This document shows positions 48,670-57,839 of a DNA stretch of 64,000 nucleotides, in pieces. The notes under the pieces are model-generated. The model was not told where the DNA came from, searched no databases, and saw only the letters and a list, made by a program, of their open reading frames with translations. Each line of letters starts with the position of its first letter. Position 1 is the stretch's first letter. The stretch is from contig NZ_OY776223.1 in NCBI RefSeq assembly GCF_963675395.1, forward strand, positions 3,038,001 through 3,102,000. Reading direction: 5' to 3'. This DNA comes from an uncultured Vibrio sp. Its GTDB lineage: Bacteria > Pseudomonadota > Gammaproteobacteria > Enterobacterales > Vibrionaceae. Made by a program: the position numbers and the translations under genes.

Positions 48670-49084
48670 CGCAATCTCGGAGCGTAATTTACGCGGTTGG
48701 TTCTCTGGGGGATACGCGTAGTGACCATTCAAGCTGATTGTGACACTACGTAGGGTAGGTATCGGCAAAGCCTTTTGTTGATAGACGGGATACTAATGCT
48801 GTAAGTGCAGCATATTAATGGGAAACCCAACATTGAAACCTTTGAATAAACATACACTAATCAGCTTCATACTGCCGAAATGTCCTGTTTTACAAAACAG
48901 GTGCATTACGGAACCTTGATTAAGTCCCAGCGCATATAGAAGTCACGAATGTCGTGACAGGATTATCTGTGTTTGTCATCTAAGCTATGACAAATACGGA
49001 GGTTTACTTATTTCTCCTGTAACTTTTTTCTAATGATAAGTAACACAGGATGAAGAACTAATTTAATTCAAGGGATTACCTAGT
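48670..49084 (+). ncRNA. Long structured 5' leader of the norspermidine operon (candidate cis-regulatory RNA)
   Basis: The leader contains a series of hairpins: CGTAGTG/CACTACG (48717-48750), ATGCTG/CAGCAT (48796-48813), CCTGTTT/AAACAGG (48884-48901), GTCACGA/TCGTGAC (48942-48958) and TTTGTCAT/ATGACAAA (48972-48994). Near the gene, GGAG (48998-49001) can pair with CTCC (49014-49017), while TCCTGT (49015-49020) can instead pair with ACAGGA (49045-49050); the two options exclude each other. It does not match the c-di-GMP, lysine, TPP or cobalamin riboswitch consensus as I remember them. GGA motifs recur (CAGGAT twice), so CsrA binding is another possibility. A 33-codon frame at 48818-48919 lacks a ribosome binding site. 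Confidence 0.45.
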
Positions 49085-51961
49085 ATGACTACCGCCTTTG
49101 AAGTCGATAACAATATCGCAAACATTTTTTCATCACAGGTTCCAGTTGTTGAGGGAACGTATGACTTAACACCCGATCAAGTGTTACTTGATCAGGCTGA
49201 GCACGAATCTGAGGTGCGTTCTTATCCTCGTCGCTTACCGATTGCTATTAAACAGGCGTATGGCTGTTTAGTAGAAGATACCCGAGGTCAAATCTTTTTG
49301 GATTGCCTTGCGGGTGCCGGGACGTTGGCTCTGGGTTACAACCACCCAGAAATCAATCAAGCATTGAAAGACCAGCTAGATTCAGGCTTGCCTTATCAGA
49401 CGCTTGATATTGCTACCTCTGCGAAAACTCATTTCATTCAGTCTGTGAAGTCGTTTCTTCCTCAAGAGCTGGGTGACAACTGTGTGATTCAGTTCTGTGG
49501 GCCTTCTGGTGCTGACGCAGTAGAGGCGGCGATTAAACTGGCAAAACAGACGACTGGCCGTAACACCATGTTCGCATTCCGTGGCGCTTACCATGGTATG
49601 ACGAACGGTACAATGGGCATGATGGGTAACTTAGGTACTAAGGCTCGTCGTACAGGGCTGATGTCAGATGTGCATTTTATGCCTTTCCCATACAACATCC
49701 GCTGTCCGTTTGGACTCGGTGGTGATGAGGGAGCCAAAGCGAGCATTCGTTACATCGAGCGTCTATTAAACGATGACGAGTCTGGCATCATGAAGCCAGC
49801 CGCTATTATCGTTGAGCCTATACAAGGTGAAGGCGGCGTAATGCCAGCGCCTGCATTCTGGCTACGTGAATTACGCCGTATCTGTGATGAGCACGGTATT
49901 CTGTTGATCTTCGATGAAATTCAATGCGGCGTTGGTAAAACTGGCTACAACTTCGCTTTCGAAGAAGCGGGGATTGTTCCTGACGTATTGTGTCTGTCTA
50001 AAGCGATCGGTGGTGGTATGCCGATGTCGCTGCTAGTGATCAACAAGCAACACGATACGTGGAAGCCGGGTGAGCACACGGGCACATTCCGTGGTAACCA
50101 GCTCGCGATGGTGAGCGGTGCTAAAGCGCTAGAAATTATTCAACGTGACAACCTTGTTGAGCACGCAAACATTGCTGGTCAGTACCTTCGTTTTGGTTTG
50201 GAAGGCATTCAAAAGCGTGTCAATTGTATTGCGGAAGTCCGTGGCAAAGGTTTGATGCTGGGTGTTGAAATCAAGAACCCTAATGGCGAATTGAATAAGT
50301 TTGGTGAGCCTTTAGCTGACGGTGAGTTAACACTTGCGATTCAACGCGCTGCGCTTGAGCGTGGTTTGATGATTGAAAAGGGCGGCCGTGATGGGTCAGT
50401 GATTCGCTTCTTGCCGCCACTGATTATTTCGTTCGAACAGATCGACTTTGCTCTACGTGTGCTTGAAGAAGCGATTCTGGCTGCTGGTGGTCAACATATT
50501 GACTTGACACCTCAACAAGAGTGGAAAAAGCACTTCATTCACACCGGTGAATTAGGTAGTGCTGAATTTGCATCAGTGATGAACCACACAACGGCAGTGA
50601 TGAAGTCTGTATTTGAACAGGTTAGTGCGCCATATTCAGGTATGGATCCTAAAGCGTTAGAAGAAGCGATTCATGCTGTTGATCTAGACCATAAAAATGC
50701 ACCACTGAAGTCAGTGATTGATGATGCTGCCGAGCTCGTTGCGAAGAATGCGATCTTTACACAACACCCTGATTGTATTGCGCATTTGCACACACCACCG
50801 TTGATGCCTGCTATTGCGGCTGAATCTATGATTGCGGCCCTGAACCAGTCTATGGATTCTTGGGATCAAGCATCTTCTGCGACTTACGTTGAGCAAAAAG
50901 TGGTGAACTGGCTTTGCGATAAATACGAGCTGGGCGAGCAAGCTGACGGTATTTTCACTAGCGGCGGCACTCAAAGTAACCAAATGGGCTTGATGCTGGC
51001 GCGAGACTGGATCGCAGACAAGCTAAGCGGTCACTCTATTCAGAAGCTAGGTCTTCCAGAGTACGCCGACAAATTGCGAATCGTATGTTCGAAGAAATCA
51101 CACTTCACGGTTCAAAAATCAGCGTCTTGGATGGGACTTGGCGAAAAAGCAGTCATGACTGTTGATGCTAATCCAGACGGCACAATGGATGTGAACAAAC
51201 TGGATGACGTGCTGACTCAGGCAAAAGCGCAAGGTTTAATCCCATTTGCGATCGTTGGTACAGCGGGTACAACCGATCACGGCGCGATTGATGATCTCGA
51301 CTTCATTGCAGACATGGCTGAAAAACATGAACTGTGGATGCATGTCGACGGCGCATACGGTGGTGCTTTGATTCTTAGCAGCCAAAAAGCTCGCCTGAAA
51401 GGTGTTGAGCGTGCACAGTCTATCAGCGTTGACTTCCACAAGTTGTTCTACCAAACAATCAGTTGTGGTGCGCTTCTTGTTAATGACAAGTCAAACTTCA
51501 AGTTCCTGCTTCATCATGCAGATTACTTGAACCGCGAACATGACGAGCTACCAAACTTGGTGGATAAGTCTATCGCAACAACGAAACGCTTTGATGCATT
51601 AAAAGTGTTTATGACGATGCAAAGCGTAGGGCCAAAAGTTCTAGGCGACATGTACGATCATCTTCTTGATCAGACGCTGGAAGTTGCAGATATGATCCGC
51701 GATAACGACAACTTTGAGTTGTTGGCGGAACCATCACTATCTACGGTTCTGTTCCGTGCGACACATGAATCCGCAGATCTTGATGAACTGAATAAAGCGT
51801 TGCGTTTAGAGGCGCTGACTCGCGGAACCGCAGTACTGGGTGAAACCATTGTTGACGGTAAAACCGCACTTAAATTTACGATTTTGAACCCGTGTCTAAC
51901 GACGGCGGACTTTGAATCTTTGCTCTCAAAAATCCATATGCTAGCAGTTGAGCTAGTTTAA
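49085..51961 (+). CDS. Fused L-2,4-diaminobutyrate aminotransferase / decarboxylase
   Basis: This 958-residue fusion makes 1,3-diaminopropane from aspartate semialdehyde in two steps. Residues about 30-470 are a class III aminotransferase (PLP Lys306 in CLSKAIGGGMP; FDEIQCGVGKTG), forming L-2,4-diaminobutyrate. Residues about 480-958 are a group II PLP decarboxylase (Lys786 in SVDFHKLFYQ; HVDGAYGGAL; SGGTQSNQMG), releasing 1,3-diaminopropane. The same fusion is known in Vibrio as the entry to norspermidine synthesis (VC1625 in V. cholerae). The carboxynorspermidine synthase gene follows 18 bp downstream. In most other bacteria the two activities are separate dat and ddc genes. Confidence 0.95.
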   Translation: MTTAFEVDNNIANIFSSQVPVVEGTYDLTPDQVLLDQAEHESEVRSYPRRLPIAIKQAYGCLVEDTRGQIFLDCLAGAGTLALGYNHPEINQALKDQLDSGLPYQTLDIATSAKTHFIQSVKSFLPQELGDNCVIQFCGPSGADAVEAAIKLAKQTTGRNTMFAFRGAYHGMTNGTMGMMGNLGTKARRTGLMSDVHFMPFPYNIRCPFGLGGDEGAKASIRYIERLLNDDESGIMKPAAIIVEPIQGEGGVMPAPAFWLRELRRICDEHGILLIFDEIQCGVGKTGYNFAFEEAGIVPDVLCLSKAIGGGMPMSLLVINKQHDTWKPGEHTGTFRGNQLAMVSGAKALEIIQRDNLVEHANIAGQYLRFGLEGIQKRVNCIAEVRGKGLMLGVEIKNPNGELNKFGEPLADGELTLAIQRAALERGLMIEKGGRDGSVIRFLPPLIISFEQIDFALRVLEEAILAAGGQHIDLTPQQEWKKHFIHTGELGSAEFASVMNHTTAVMKSVFEQVSAPYSGMDPKALEEAIHAVDLDHKNAPLKSVIDDAAELVAKNAIFTQHPDCIAHLHTPPLMPAIAAESMIAALNQSMDSWDQASSATYVEQKVVNWLCDKYELGEQADGIFTSGGTQSNQMGLMLARDWIADKLSGHSIQKLGLPEYADKLRIVCSKKSHFTVQKSASWMGLGEKAVMTVDANPDGTMDVNKLDDVLTQAKAQGLIPFAIVGTAGTTDHGAIDDLDFIADMAEKHELWMHVDGAYGGALILSSQKARLKGVERAQSISVDFHKLFYQTISCGALLVNDKSNFKFLLHHADYLNREHDELPNLVDKSIATTKRFDALKVFMTMQSVGPKVLGDMYDHLLDQTLEVADMIRDNDNFELLAEPSLSTVLFRATHESADLDELNKALRLEALTRGTAVLGETIVDGKTALKFTILNPCLTTADFESLLSKIHMLAVELV

Positions 51962-51979
51962 CAAAGGTAACGGAAAACT

Positions 51980-53233
51980 ATGGCAATTCTACAGATTGGT
52001 GCAGGCGGCGTTGGCTGGGTAGTTGCACACAAAGCAGCACAAAACAACGACGTTCTGGGTGATATCACAATCGCATCACGTACCGTAGGTAAGTGTGAGA
52101 AAATCATCGAATCTATTCAGAAGAAAAACAACCTGAAAGATTCAACTAAGAAATTAGAAGCTAGAGCAGTTAATGCTGACGACGTAGATTCTCTTGTTGC
52201 TCTGATTAAAGAAGTGAAGCCTGATCTGGTGATCAACGCTGGTCCTCCTTGGGTAAACATGCCAATCATGGAAGCATGTTACCAAGCGAAAGTGTCATAC
52301 CTAGATACATCAGTAGCAGTTGACCTGTGTTCTGAAGGTCAGCAAGTACCTCAGGCTTATGATTGGCAGTGGGGTTACCGTGAGAAGTTCGAACAAGCAG
52401 GCATCACAGGTATCCTAGGTGCTGGTTTCGATCCAGGCGTAGTATCGGTATTTGCAGCGTACGCAGTAAAGCATCTGTTCGATGAAATCGATACTATCGA
52501 CGTAATGGACGTTAACGCAGGTGACCACGGTAAGAAATTTGCGACAAACTTCGATCCAGAAACCAACATGCTAGAGATCCAAGGCGACTCTTTCTACTGG
52601 GAAAACGGCGAGTGGAAACAAGTGCCTTGTCACTCTCGTATGCTTGAGTTTGAATTCCCGAACTGTGGTTCACACAAAGTGTACTCAATGGCGCACGATG
52701 AAGTTCGTTCAATGAAAGAGTTCATCCCTGCAAAACGCATTGAGTTCTGGATGGGTTTCGGTGACCGTTACCTAAACTACTTCAATGTAATGCGTGATAT
52801 CGGCCTATTGAGCCCAGATCCGCTAACGCTGCACGATGGCACTGTAGTTCAGCCTCTGCACGTATTGAAAGCACTTCTACCAGATCCAACGTCTCTTGCA
52901 CCAGGCTACACCGGTCTAACGTGTATCGGTACTTGGGTTCAAGGTAAGAAAGACGGTAAAGAGCGCAGTGTCTTCATCTACAACAATGCTGACCACGAAG
53001 TGGCATACGAAGACGTAGAGCACCAAGCGATCTCTTACACCACAGGTGTACCTGCGATCACTGCGGCACTGCAATTCTTCCGTGGCGAGTGGGCGGATAA
53101 AGGTGTGTTCAATATGGAACAGCTAAACCCAGATCCGTTCCTGGAAACCATGCCTTCTATCGGTCTGGATTGGCATGTTCAAGAGCTTGAAGCAGGTCAG
53201 GGACTTCCAGTTATCCACGAACTTAAAAAGTAA
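51980..53233 (+). CDS. Carboxynorspermidine synthase (saccharopine dehydrogenase-like)
   Basis: This 417-residue NADPH enzyme reductively condenses 1,3-diaminopropane with aspartate semialdehyde to carboxynorspermidine (or putrescine to carboxyspermidine). The N-terminus has a Rossmann fold with LQIGAGGVGWVVAHKA, and the body follows the saccharopine dehydrogenase-like family (VINAGPPWVNMPIMEACYQA, YLDTSVAVD, GAGFDPGVVSVFAAYAV). It corresponds to VC1624 of V. cholerae. It follows the fused gene by 18 bp and precedes nspC, with an intercistronic hairpin between. AAGGTAACGG lies before the ATG. Confidence 0.95.
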   Translation: MAILQIGAGGVGWVVAHKAAQNNDVLGDITIASRTVGKCEKIIESIQKKNNLKDSTKKLEARAVNADDVDSLVALIKEVKPDLVINAGPPWVNMPIMEACYQAKVSYLDTSVAVDLCSEGQQVPQAYDWQWGYREKFEQAGITGILGAGFDPGVVSVFAAYAVKHLFDEIDTIDVMDVNAGDHGKKFATNFDPETNMLEIQGDSFYWENGEWKQVPCHSRMLEFEFPNCGSHKVYSMAHDEVRSMKEFIPAKRIEFWMGFGDRYLNYFNVMRDIGLLSPDPLTLHDGTVVQPLHVLKALLPDPTSLAPGYTGLTCIGTWVQGKKDGKERSVFIYNNADHEVAYEDVEHQAISYTTGVPAITAALQFFRGEWADKGVFNMEQLNPDPFLETMPSIGLDWHVQELEAGQGLPVIHELKK

Positions 53234-53273
53234 TTATTTAAGCTCGTAGCAAACCTGGAATTAACTTAAATCT

Positions 53274-53297
53274 AAGCCGATGCGAATGCGTCGGCTT
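53274..53297 (+). terminator. Intercistronic hairpin between carboxynorspermidine synthase and nspC
   Basis: AAGCCGATGC pairs with GCGTCGGCTT (one T-G pair) around GAAT, followed by TGTTCG. It looks like a leaky terminator or mRNA-stabilising hairpin, 41 bp past the upstream stop and 52 bp before nspC. Confidence 0.6.
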
Positions 53298-53348
53298 TGT
53301 TCGATTTTATAGTGCCTTCGTTTAGGCGAGGGGGCTCAAGGTATTACA

Positions 53349-54482
53349 ATGCAACACAACGAACTAAAAACCCCGTACTTCATGATCAATGAAGACAAGC
53401 TGGTAGAAAACCTAGAGAAAGCGAAACAGCTGAAAGAAATCTCAGGTGTGAAGCTGGTTCTTGCACTGAAGTGTTTCTCAACTTGGGGTGTCTTCGACAT
53501 CATCAAACCATACTTAGACGGCACAACAAGTTCTGGCCCGTTTGAAGTAAAACTAGGCCATGAGACGTTTGGCGGTGAAACGCACGCTTACAGTGTGGGT
53601 TACAGTGAAGACGACGTACGTGAAGTGGCTGACATCTGTGACAAGATGATTTTTAACTCACAATCTCAGCTTGCTGCTCACCGCCATATCGTTGAAGGTA
53701 AAGCGTCAATTGGTCTACGTTTAAACCCTGGCGTAAGCTACGCAGGTCAAGACTTAGCGAACCCTGCACGTCAATTCTCTCGTCTTGGTGTACAAGCGGA
53801 TCACATCAAACCAGAAGTTTTCGAAGGTATTGATGGTGTGATGTTCCACATGAACTGTGAGAACAAAGACGTAGATGCGTTCATTGGCTTATTGGATGCA
53901 ATTTCAGAGCAGTTTGGCGAATACCTAAACAAGCTTGACTGGGTAAGCATGGGCGGTGGTGTGTTCTTCACGTGGCCAGGTTACGATATTGAAAAGCTTG
54001 GTCTTGCGCTGAAAGCATTCTCTGAGAAACACGGCGTGCAAATGTACTTAGAGCCGGGTGAAGCGATCATTACTAAGACAACGGATCTGGTAGTGACAGT
54101 GGTTGATATCGTAGAGAACGTGAAGAAAACGGCGATTGTGGATTCGGCGACAGAGGCACACCGTCTTGATACGCTGATTTACAACGAGCCAGCATCAATT
54201 CTAGAGGCGTCTGATAATGGTGAGCATGAGTACGTAATTGGTTCATGTTCATGTCTAGCGGGTGACCAGTTCTGTGTGGCTAACTTTGAGCAGCCTTTAG
54301 AAATCGGTCAGCGTCTGCATATTTTGGACAGTGCAGGTTACACCATGGTGAAACTGAACTGGTTTAACGGTTTGCGTATGCCTTCTGTTTACTGTGAGCG
54401 TTCCACTGGTGAGATTCAAAAGCTGAACGAGTTTGATTATTCAGACTTCAAACGTTCGCTTTCGCAGTGGTCAGTGAAATAA
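53349..54482 (+). CDS. nspC: NspC, carboxynorspermidine decarboxylase
   Basis: NspC decarboxylates carboxynorspermidine to norspermidine (or carboxyspermidine to spermidine). The 377-residue fold-type III PLP enzyme has the PLP lysine K41 in [12 protein letters not shown], the phosphate-binding region YLEPGEAI and the C-terminal [11 protein letters not shown] with the substrate-binding Cys and Asp. In V. cholerae NspC is needed for norspermidine and normal biofilm. It is the last gene of the operon, with a terminator at 54516-54543. Confidence 0.96.
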   Translation: MQHNELKTPYFMINEDKLVENLEKAKQLKEISGVKLVLALKCFSTWGVFDIIKPYLDGTTSSGPFEVKLGHETFGGETHAYSVGYSEDDVREVADICDKMIFNSQSQLAAHRHIVEGKASIGLRLNPGVSYAGQDLANPARQFSRLGVQADHIKPEVFEGIDGVMFHMNCENKDVDAFIGLLDAISEQFGEYLNKLDWVSMGGGVFFTWPGYDIEKLGLALKAFSEKHGVQMYLEPGEAIITKTTDLVVTVVDIVENVKKTAIVDSATEAHRLDTLIYNEPASILEASDNGEHEYVIGSCSCLAGDQFCVANFEQPLEIGQRLHILDSAGYTMVKLNWFNGLRMPSVYCERSTGEIQKLNEFDYSDFKRSLSQWSVK

Positions 54483-54515
54483 GCGTTACTGAGCTTTTGA
54501 ACCATATCAACGACA

Positions 54516-54543
54516 AAGAGCAGCTGTTACGCTGCTCTTTTTG
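54516..54543 (+). terminator. Intrinsic terminator of the norspermidine operon
   Basis: AAAGAGCAGC and GCTGCTCTTT form a perfect 10-bp stem around a 6-nt loop, followed by TT, 33 bp past the nspC stop. Confidence 0.9.
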
Positions 54544-54559
54544 TATATTCTCAAGACTA

Positions 54560-55072
54560 TTAGTCTTCAATAATCACGCGAGTGTCTTCACTTAATGCTT
54601 CTAGCTCATTCGCAACATCTTCAATTTCCATTTCACTTGGCAGCTTAATCGCTATTTTTGCACTAAACAGGCTTGAGCTGACGCCACCGCCACCGGCGAT
54701 AAAGACGCGTTGGCAATCCATATCCAAAATCGAAATACCTTGATCATCAAGTACGTGAGTTATCTCATTGACGATACCCGCTCTGTCGTTGGCGTCGAGC
54801 CTGAGTTGGAATATCGTATCCGCACTATGCGAATAAGGTTCGGAGTCTACGAACTTAACGACGAGAGTTTGACAAGCTGAGAAAGCATCCTTAACGATCT
54901 CGGCCTTTTCTTTGGGTAATTCAATTTTAATCACCCCTGCCACTTGGTCTTCAATAAAGTTAACTTTACTGATTAACCACTTACCGCCATTTTCATGGGT
55001 GATAGCAGCAAGTTCCTTGATGGTTGCAGGTGATGCTTGACCAGCAAAATTAACGATAAACACAGTGTTCAT
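54560..55072 (-). CDS. ACT-domain regulatory protein (GcvR-like)
   Basis: The 170-residue protein carries two tandem ACT domains (about 3-75, MNTVFIVNFAGQASPATIKE; and about 88-165, FQLRLDANDRAGIVNEITHV). This layout is that of glycine cleavage regulatory protein GcvR and its paralogues, which bind small amino acids and other proteins rather than DNA. I chose the ATG at 55072, with GGAGGGGA 6 nt upstream; the frame is open 40 codons farther without similarity. No gcv genes are near, so its partner is unknown. It is convergent with nspC. Confidence 0.85.
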   Translation of the reverse strand: MNTVFIVNFAGQASPATIKELAAITHENGGKWLISKVNFIEDQVAGVIKIELPKEKAEIVKDAFSACQTLVVKFVDSEPYSHSADTIFQLRLDANDRAGIVNEITHVLDDQGISILDMDCQRVFIAGGGGVSSSLFSAKIAIKLPSEMEIEDVANELEALSEDTRVIIED

Positions 55073-55284
55073 ATGGTCCCCTCCTGGAAAAGGTTTGGGC
55101 GCGGCACGGGCCAACGTAGCGCTTAAGTTATTGGAATAAATCCTTTTATTCAGTGTAGATGTTAGGTGGGGTATATGTTTGATGAAGGTCAATTTTTTGG
55201 GCTAATTCTGCACGTGAATATTTAAAACTGTGTTTGAACCACCAAAAAAGTAACCTTCTATCTGCTTTTTACGTGAACGTAAGT

Positions 55285-56202
55285 TTAGAACGTCACTATT
55301 AGTTCGACGCCATAGAACTGGCTGTCGTAACTGGCGCCTGCATTTTTGGCAAAATTAGCCACATCCTGATTGCCAAACCAAGGGGACGAGCTAAATTGCA
55401 GGTCGGCACTGCCACCCCATGCGTCGGTTACCCAGTAGTGGACATGGCCGACAGGGTTTAGGAGGAAAAGTGATATATCCCCCACGGTCTCGGAGCCTAA
55501 TACTTCCCCATCGTTGGCCAGTATATCGTGTTCTGCCGTGACCATCATCTCACCAACAACCGCACCAAAAAATGGCGTAATGAAAAGATCCTGCCATGAA
55601 GGAACTTCTGCGAAGGCTTCTACACCATACTCCCAGAAGAACGCTGACATCGTAGCGGAGTACAAGAACGACTCAAACTCGTTATAACCAGAGTGGCGCG
55701 CCGCGGTATAGTAAACACCACCAAAATAAGGGTGCATAATATAGTTGAGAACATGCTCATCTCGGTCCCAAACTGGACCGTCAGAGACATTGTCTTTCCA
55801 TTTCTGCCCCAGCTTACTCATATCACGGTCTTCTTCATCCCACTTAGTGATACTTTCTGGAAGGAAGGTCATCAAACCGACAGTCGCCACACTCAAGCCA
55901 AGAATGGTGTACGTTTGGCCCATGAGGTAATCCCAGTCTTTATCTTGAGGGACGATAAGGTGTTTGGGTTGAAGACCTGCGTCAAGGTTTAAAGAATCAT
56001 CGTTATTCGGTTCAAAAGCTTGCCTGCGGTTTTGACTTTCAAAGGTATAGGGATTGGTCACTGCGCAGTAACCGGAAAGGCAATCAGGCACATGTGAATA
56101 CTCCGAGTGTCTGGCCAAATCGTATTGGTTTGCGTTTGCAACTGTGGTTGTTACAAAGCCGAGTCCTGCGAGAGCCTTCTTGAGCATGGATGATTTTGAC
56201 AC
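55285..56202 (-). CDS. DUF3943 domain-containing exported protein
   Basis: The 305-residue protein has a Sec signal peptide with likely cleavage after ANA (residue 24). The mature part shows the DUF3943 pattern: VWDRDEHVLNYIMHPYFGGVYYT, then ESFLYSATMSAFFWEYGVEAF and PSWQDLFITPFFGAVVGE. It ends in an aromatic residue (GVELIVTF), consistent with an outer-membrane or periplasmic location. Function is unknown for the family. Two cysteines (C39 and C46 region, PDCLSGYCA) could form a disulphide. It is probably monocistronic. Confidence 0.85.
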   Translation of the reverse strand: MSKSSMLKKALAGLGFVTTTVANANQYDLARHSEYSHVPDCLSGYCAVTNPYTFESQNRRQAFEPNNDDSLNLDAGLQPKHLIVPQDKDWDYLMGQTYTILGLSVATVGLMTFLPESITKWDEEDRDMSKLGQKWKDNVSDGPVWDRDEHVLNYIMHPYFGGVYYTAARHSGYNEFESFLYSATMSAFFWEYGVEAFAEVPSWQDLFITPFFGAVVGEMMVTAEHDILANDGEVLGSETVGDISLFLLNPVGHVHYWVTDAWGGSADLQFSSSPWFGNQDVANFAKNAGASYDSQFYGVELIVTF

Positions 56203-56522
56203 AAAGGTCTCCGAGTGGTTGACTGTATGATCTAACGCAAATTATCCATAAAAAAATTTCCATTGAAATACTTGAACTTAATTTATATTAAAATGATTTC
56301 ATTACACGAGTCTATACCTTGCAGAAATTTGGTCTACTGTAGCTAAGCGCTTCACGGACAGTCGTCCTGAAACCTTTGTTCTAGTTGCGCTCGTTGAACC
56401 ATGCATTTCAAGCGAATTTGTGTATAGTTAACACCAGAGAACTTAAAACTAATTCAATAAATAGAACATGATATGAGTACAGCATACAAAAATAGAATGG
56501 TGCTCATGGTGAGGAGTCAGTT
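56203..56522. other. Intergenic gap, divergent promoter region
   Basis: The gap separates the divergent DUF3943 and CinA-like genes. A TATAGT box near 56422 could belong to the CinA-like gene, but its -35 box is weak. No RNA gene or repeat was found. Confidence 0.4.
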
Positions 56523-57755
56523 GTGAAAATAGCTATGCTTAGTACCGGTGAAGAAGTCCTTCACGGTGATATCGTTGATACAAATGCGGCTTGGATGTCT
56601 AGTCTGTTTTATCAGCAAGGATTTGGCTTAACTAAACGCTCTACAGTCGGTGATAAGCAATCGAGCTTGGTAGAAGAGTTTTTAATGCTGAGTTTTAACA
56701 ACGACGTTGTTATCGTTAATGGTGGTTTAGGTCCAACGACTGATGACTTGAGCGCCGCAGCAGCGGCCAAAGCGGCGGATTGTAAATTGGTCTTGTTTAA
56801 AGAATGGTTAACGCATTTAGAAAGTCTTTATGCGCGTCGCGGCAATCCGATGCCAGATAGTAACCTTAAACAAGCTATGCTCCCTGAAACCGCGCAAATA
56901 CTGGATAACCCAATCGGTACTGCCTGTGGTTTTAAAATGCTGATTAACGATGCGGTTTTCTATTTTACGCCTGGCGTACCCAGTGAATTTAAACTGATGG
57001 CAGAAACGCAGATTTTGCCTGATCTGAAGCGTACTTTCCCAGATGTAAAAGGTTCTTCATGTAGCCGTATTTATACGTTTGGTCTTTCAGAATCGGGCAT
57101 CTCAGATAAGTTGGACCCGATAAAGTTACCTGAGGGGTATGAGCTTGGTTATCGTTCCTACTTACCTTTCATCGAAGTGAAACTGTTTGGACCTACTGAT
57201 CAGTTTGAGCAGCGTTTGAAGTTAATGCAGTTAATTAATCAGCACCTGGAAACCAATACGGTCAGTATTGATCAACCGATGATAGAGCATGTGGGCCAGT
57301 TGCTAGTTGAGAAACAGTCAACGCTATCCGTTTCTGAAAAGAGCAGTGCAGGATATTTAAGTTACTGGCTAAACAGTGATGAAAACGCAGAAAAGCAGCT
57401 TGGCTACAGCTGGGTTTTATCGGGAAGCAATCAAAGTATTAAAGATGAAGGTGACCCATTAGCGGCAACATTTGCATTGTCGGGTGCCACACGTGAAAAG
57501 TGCCGTACTGATTTGTCGTTAGTCACGGGAAAATCCGATGATGATCTGTTTTCTGTCGCGCTGTCGACGCCTGAAGGGGAGTGGGGAGTTGTCTACAAGC
57601 TGTCCAGAAAATATCAGCGTGATGATAAGGTTAAAGTGATCAGTACAGCCGCACTTGATCTACTGCGCCGTTACCTGGAAGGTAAGCCCATGTTTGCCCA
57701 CTATGCATTCTTAGAGAAAGTAAAAGAGATGCACATTCCTGGCAGTGCTATTTAG
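56523..57755 (+). CDS. CinA-like protein with degenerate NMN deamidase domain
   Basis: The 410-residue protein has a good N-terminal CinA/MoaB-like domain (about 1-165: MLSTGEEVLHGDIVDTNAAW, VIVNGGLGPTTDDLS, FYFTPGVPSEFKLM), which in active CinA is an ADP-ribose pyrophosphatase. The C-terminal domain (about 250-410) aligns with PncC nicotinamide-mononucleotide deamidase, but the AESCTGG signature reads SEKSSAG and the SGIAGPDGG motif reads VTGKSDDDL, so the catalytic serine appears lost. It starts with GTG; a GAGGAG lies 5-10 nt upstream. It is monocistronic with a terminator at 57787-57813. A second, standard PncC/CinA gene likely exists elsewhere in the genome. Confidence 0.85.
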   Translation: MKIAMLSTGEEVLHGDIVDTNAAWMSSLFYQQGFGLTKRSTVGDKQSSLVEEFLMLSFNNDVVIVNGGLGPTTDDLSAAAAAKAADCKLVLFKEWLTHLESLYARRGNPMPDSNLKQAMLPETAQILDNPIGTACGFKMLINDAVFYFTPGVPSEFKLMAETQILPDLKRTFPDVKGSSCSRIYTFGLSESGISDKLDPIKLPEGYELGYRSYLPFIEVKLFGPTDQFEQRLKLMQLINQHLETNTVSIDQPMIEHVGQLLVEKQSTLSVSEKSSAGYLSYWLNSDENAEKQLGYSWVLSGSNQSIKDEGDPLAATFALSGATREKCRTDLSLVTGKSDDDLFSVALSTPEGEWGVVYKLSRKYQRDDKVKVISTAALDLLRRYLEGKPMFAHYAFLEKVKEMHIPGSAI

Positions 57756-57786
57756 GCGAATGTTTGCCGCTGGCAGGTATATAAAC

Positions 57787-57813
57787 AAAAGCCAAGGTAT
57801 CACCTTGGCTTTT
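57787..57813. terminator. Bidirectional intrinsic terminator
   Basis: AAAAGCCAAGGT and ACCTTGGCTTTT form a perfect 12-bp stem around ATC, followed by TT. It lies between the convergent CinA-like gene and the nrd operon. Confidence 0.9.
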
Positions 57814-57839
57814 TTACGTTAGATGCTTCTCAGTTGACG

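Noticed and set aside
48670..48840. GEMM (c-di-GMP) or lysine riboswitch in the norspermidine leader
   Set aside because: A short GGCAAAGCC stretch recalls GEMM, but the CACGCACAGGGCAAACC and GAAA tetraloop-receptor parts are absent. The lysine riboswitch core was not found either.
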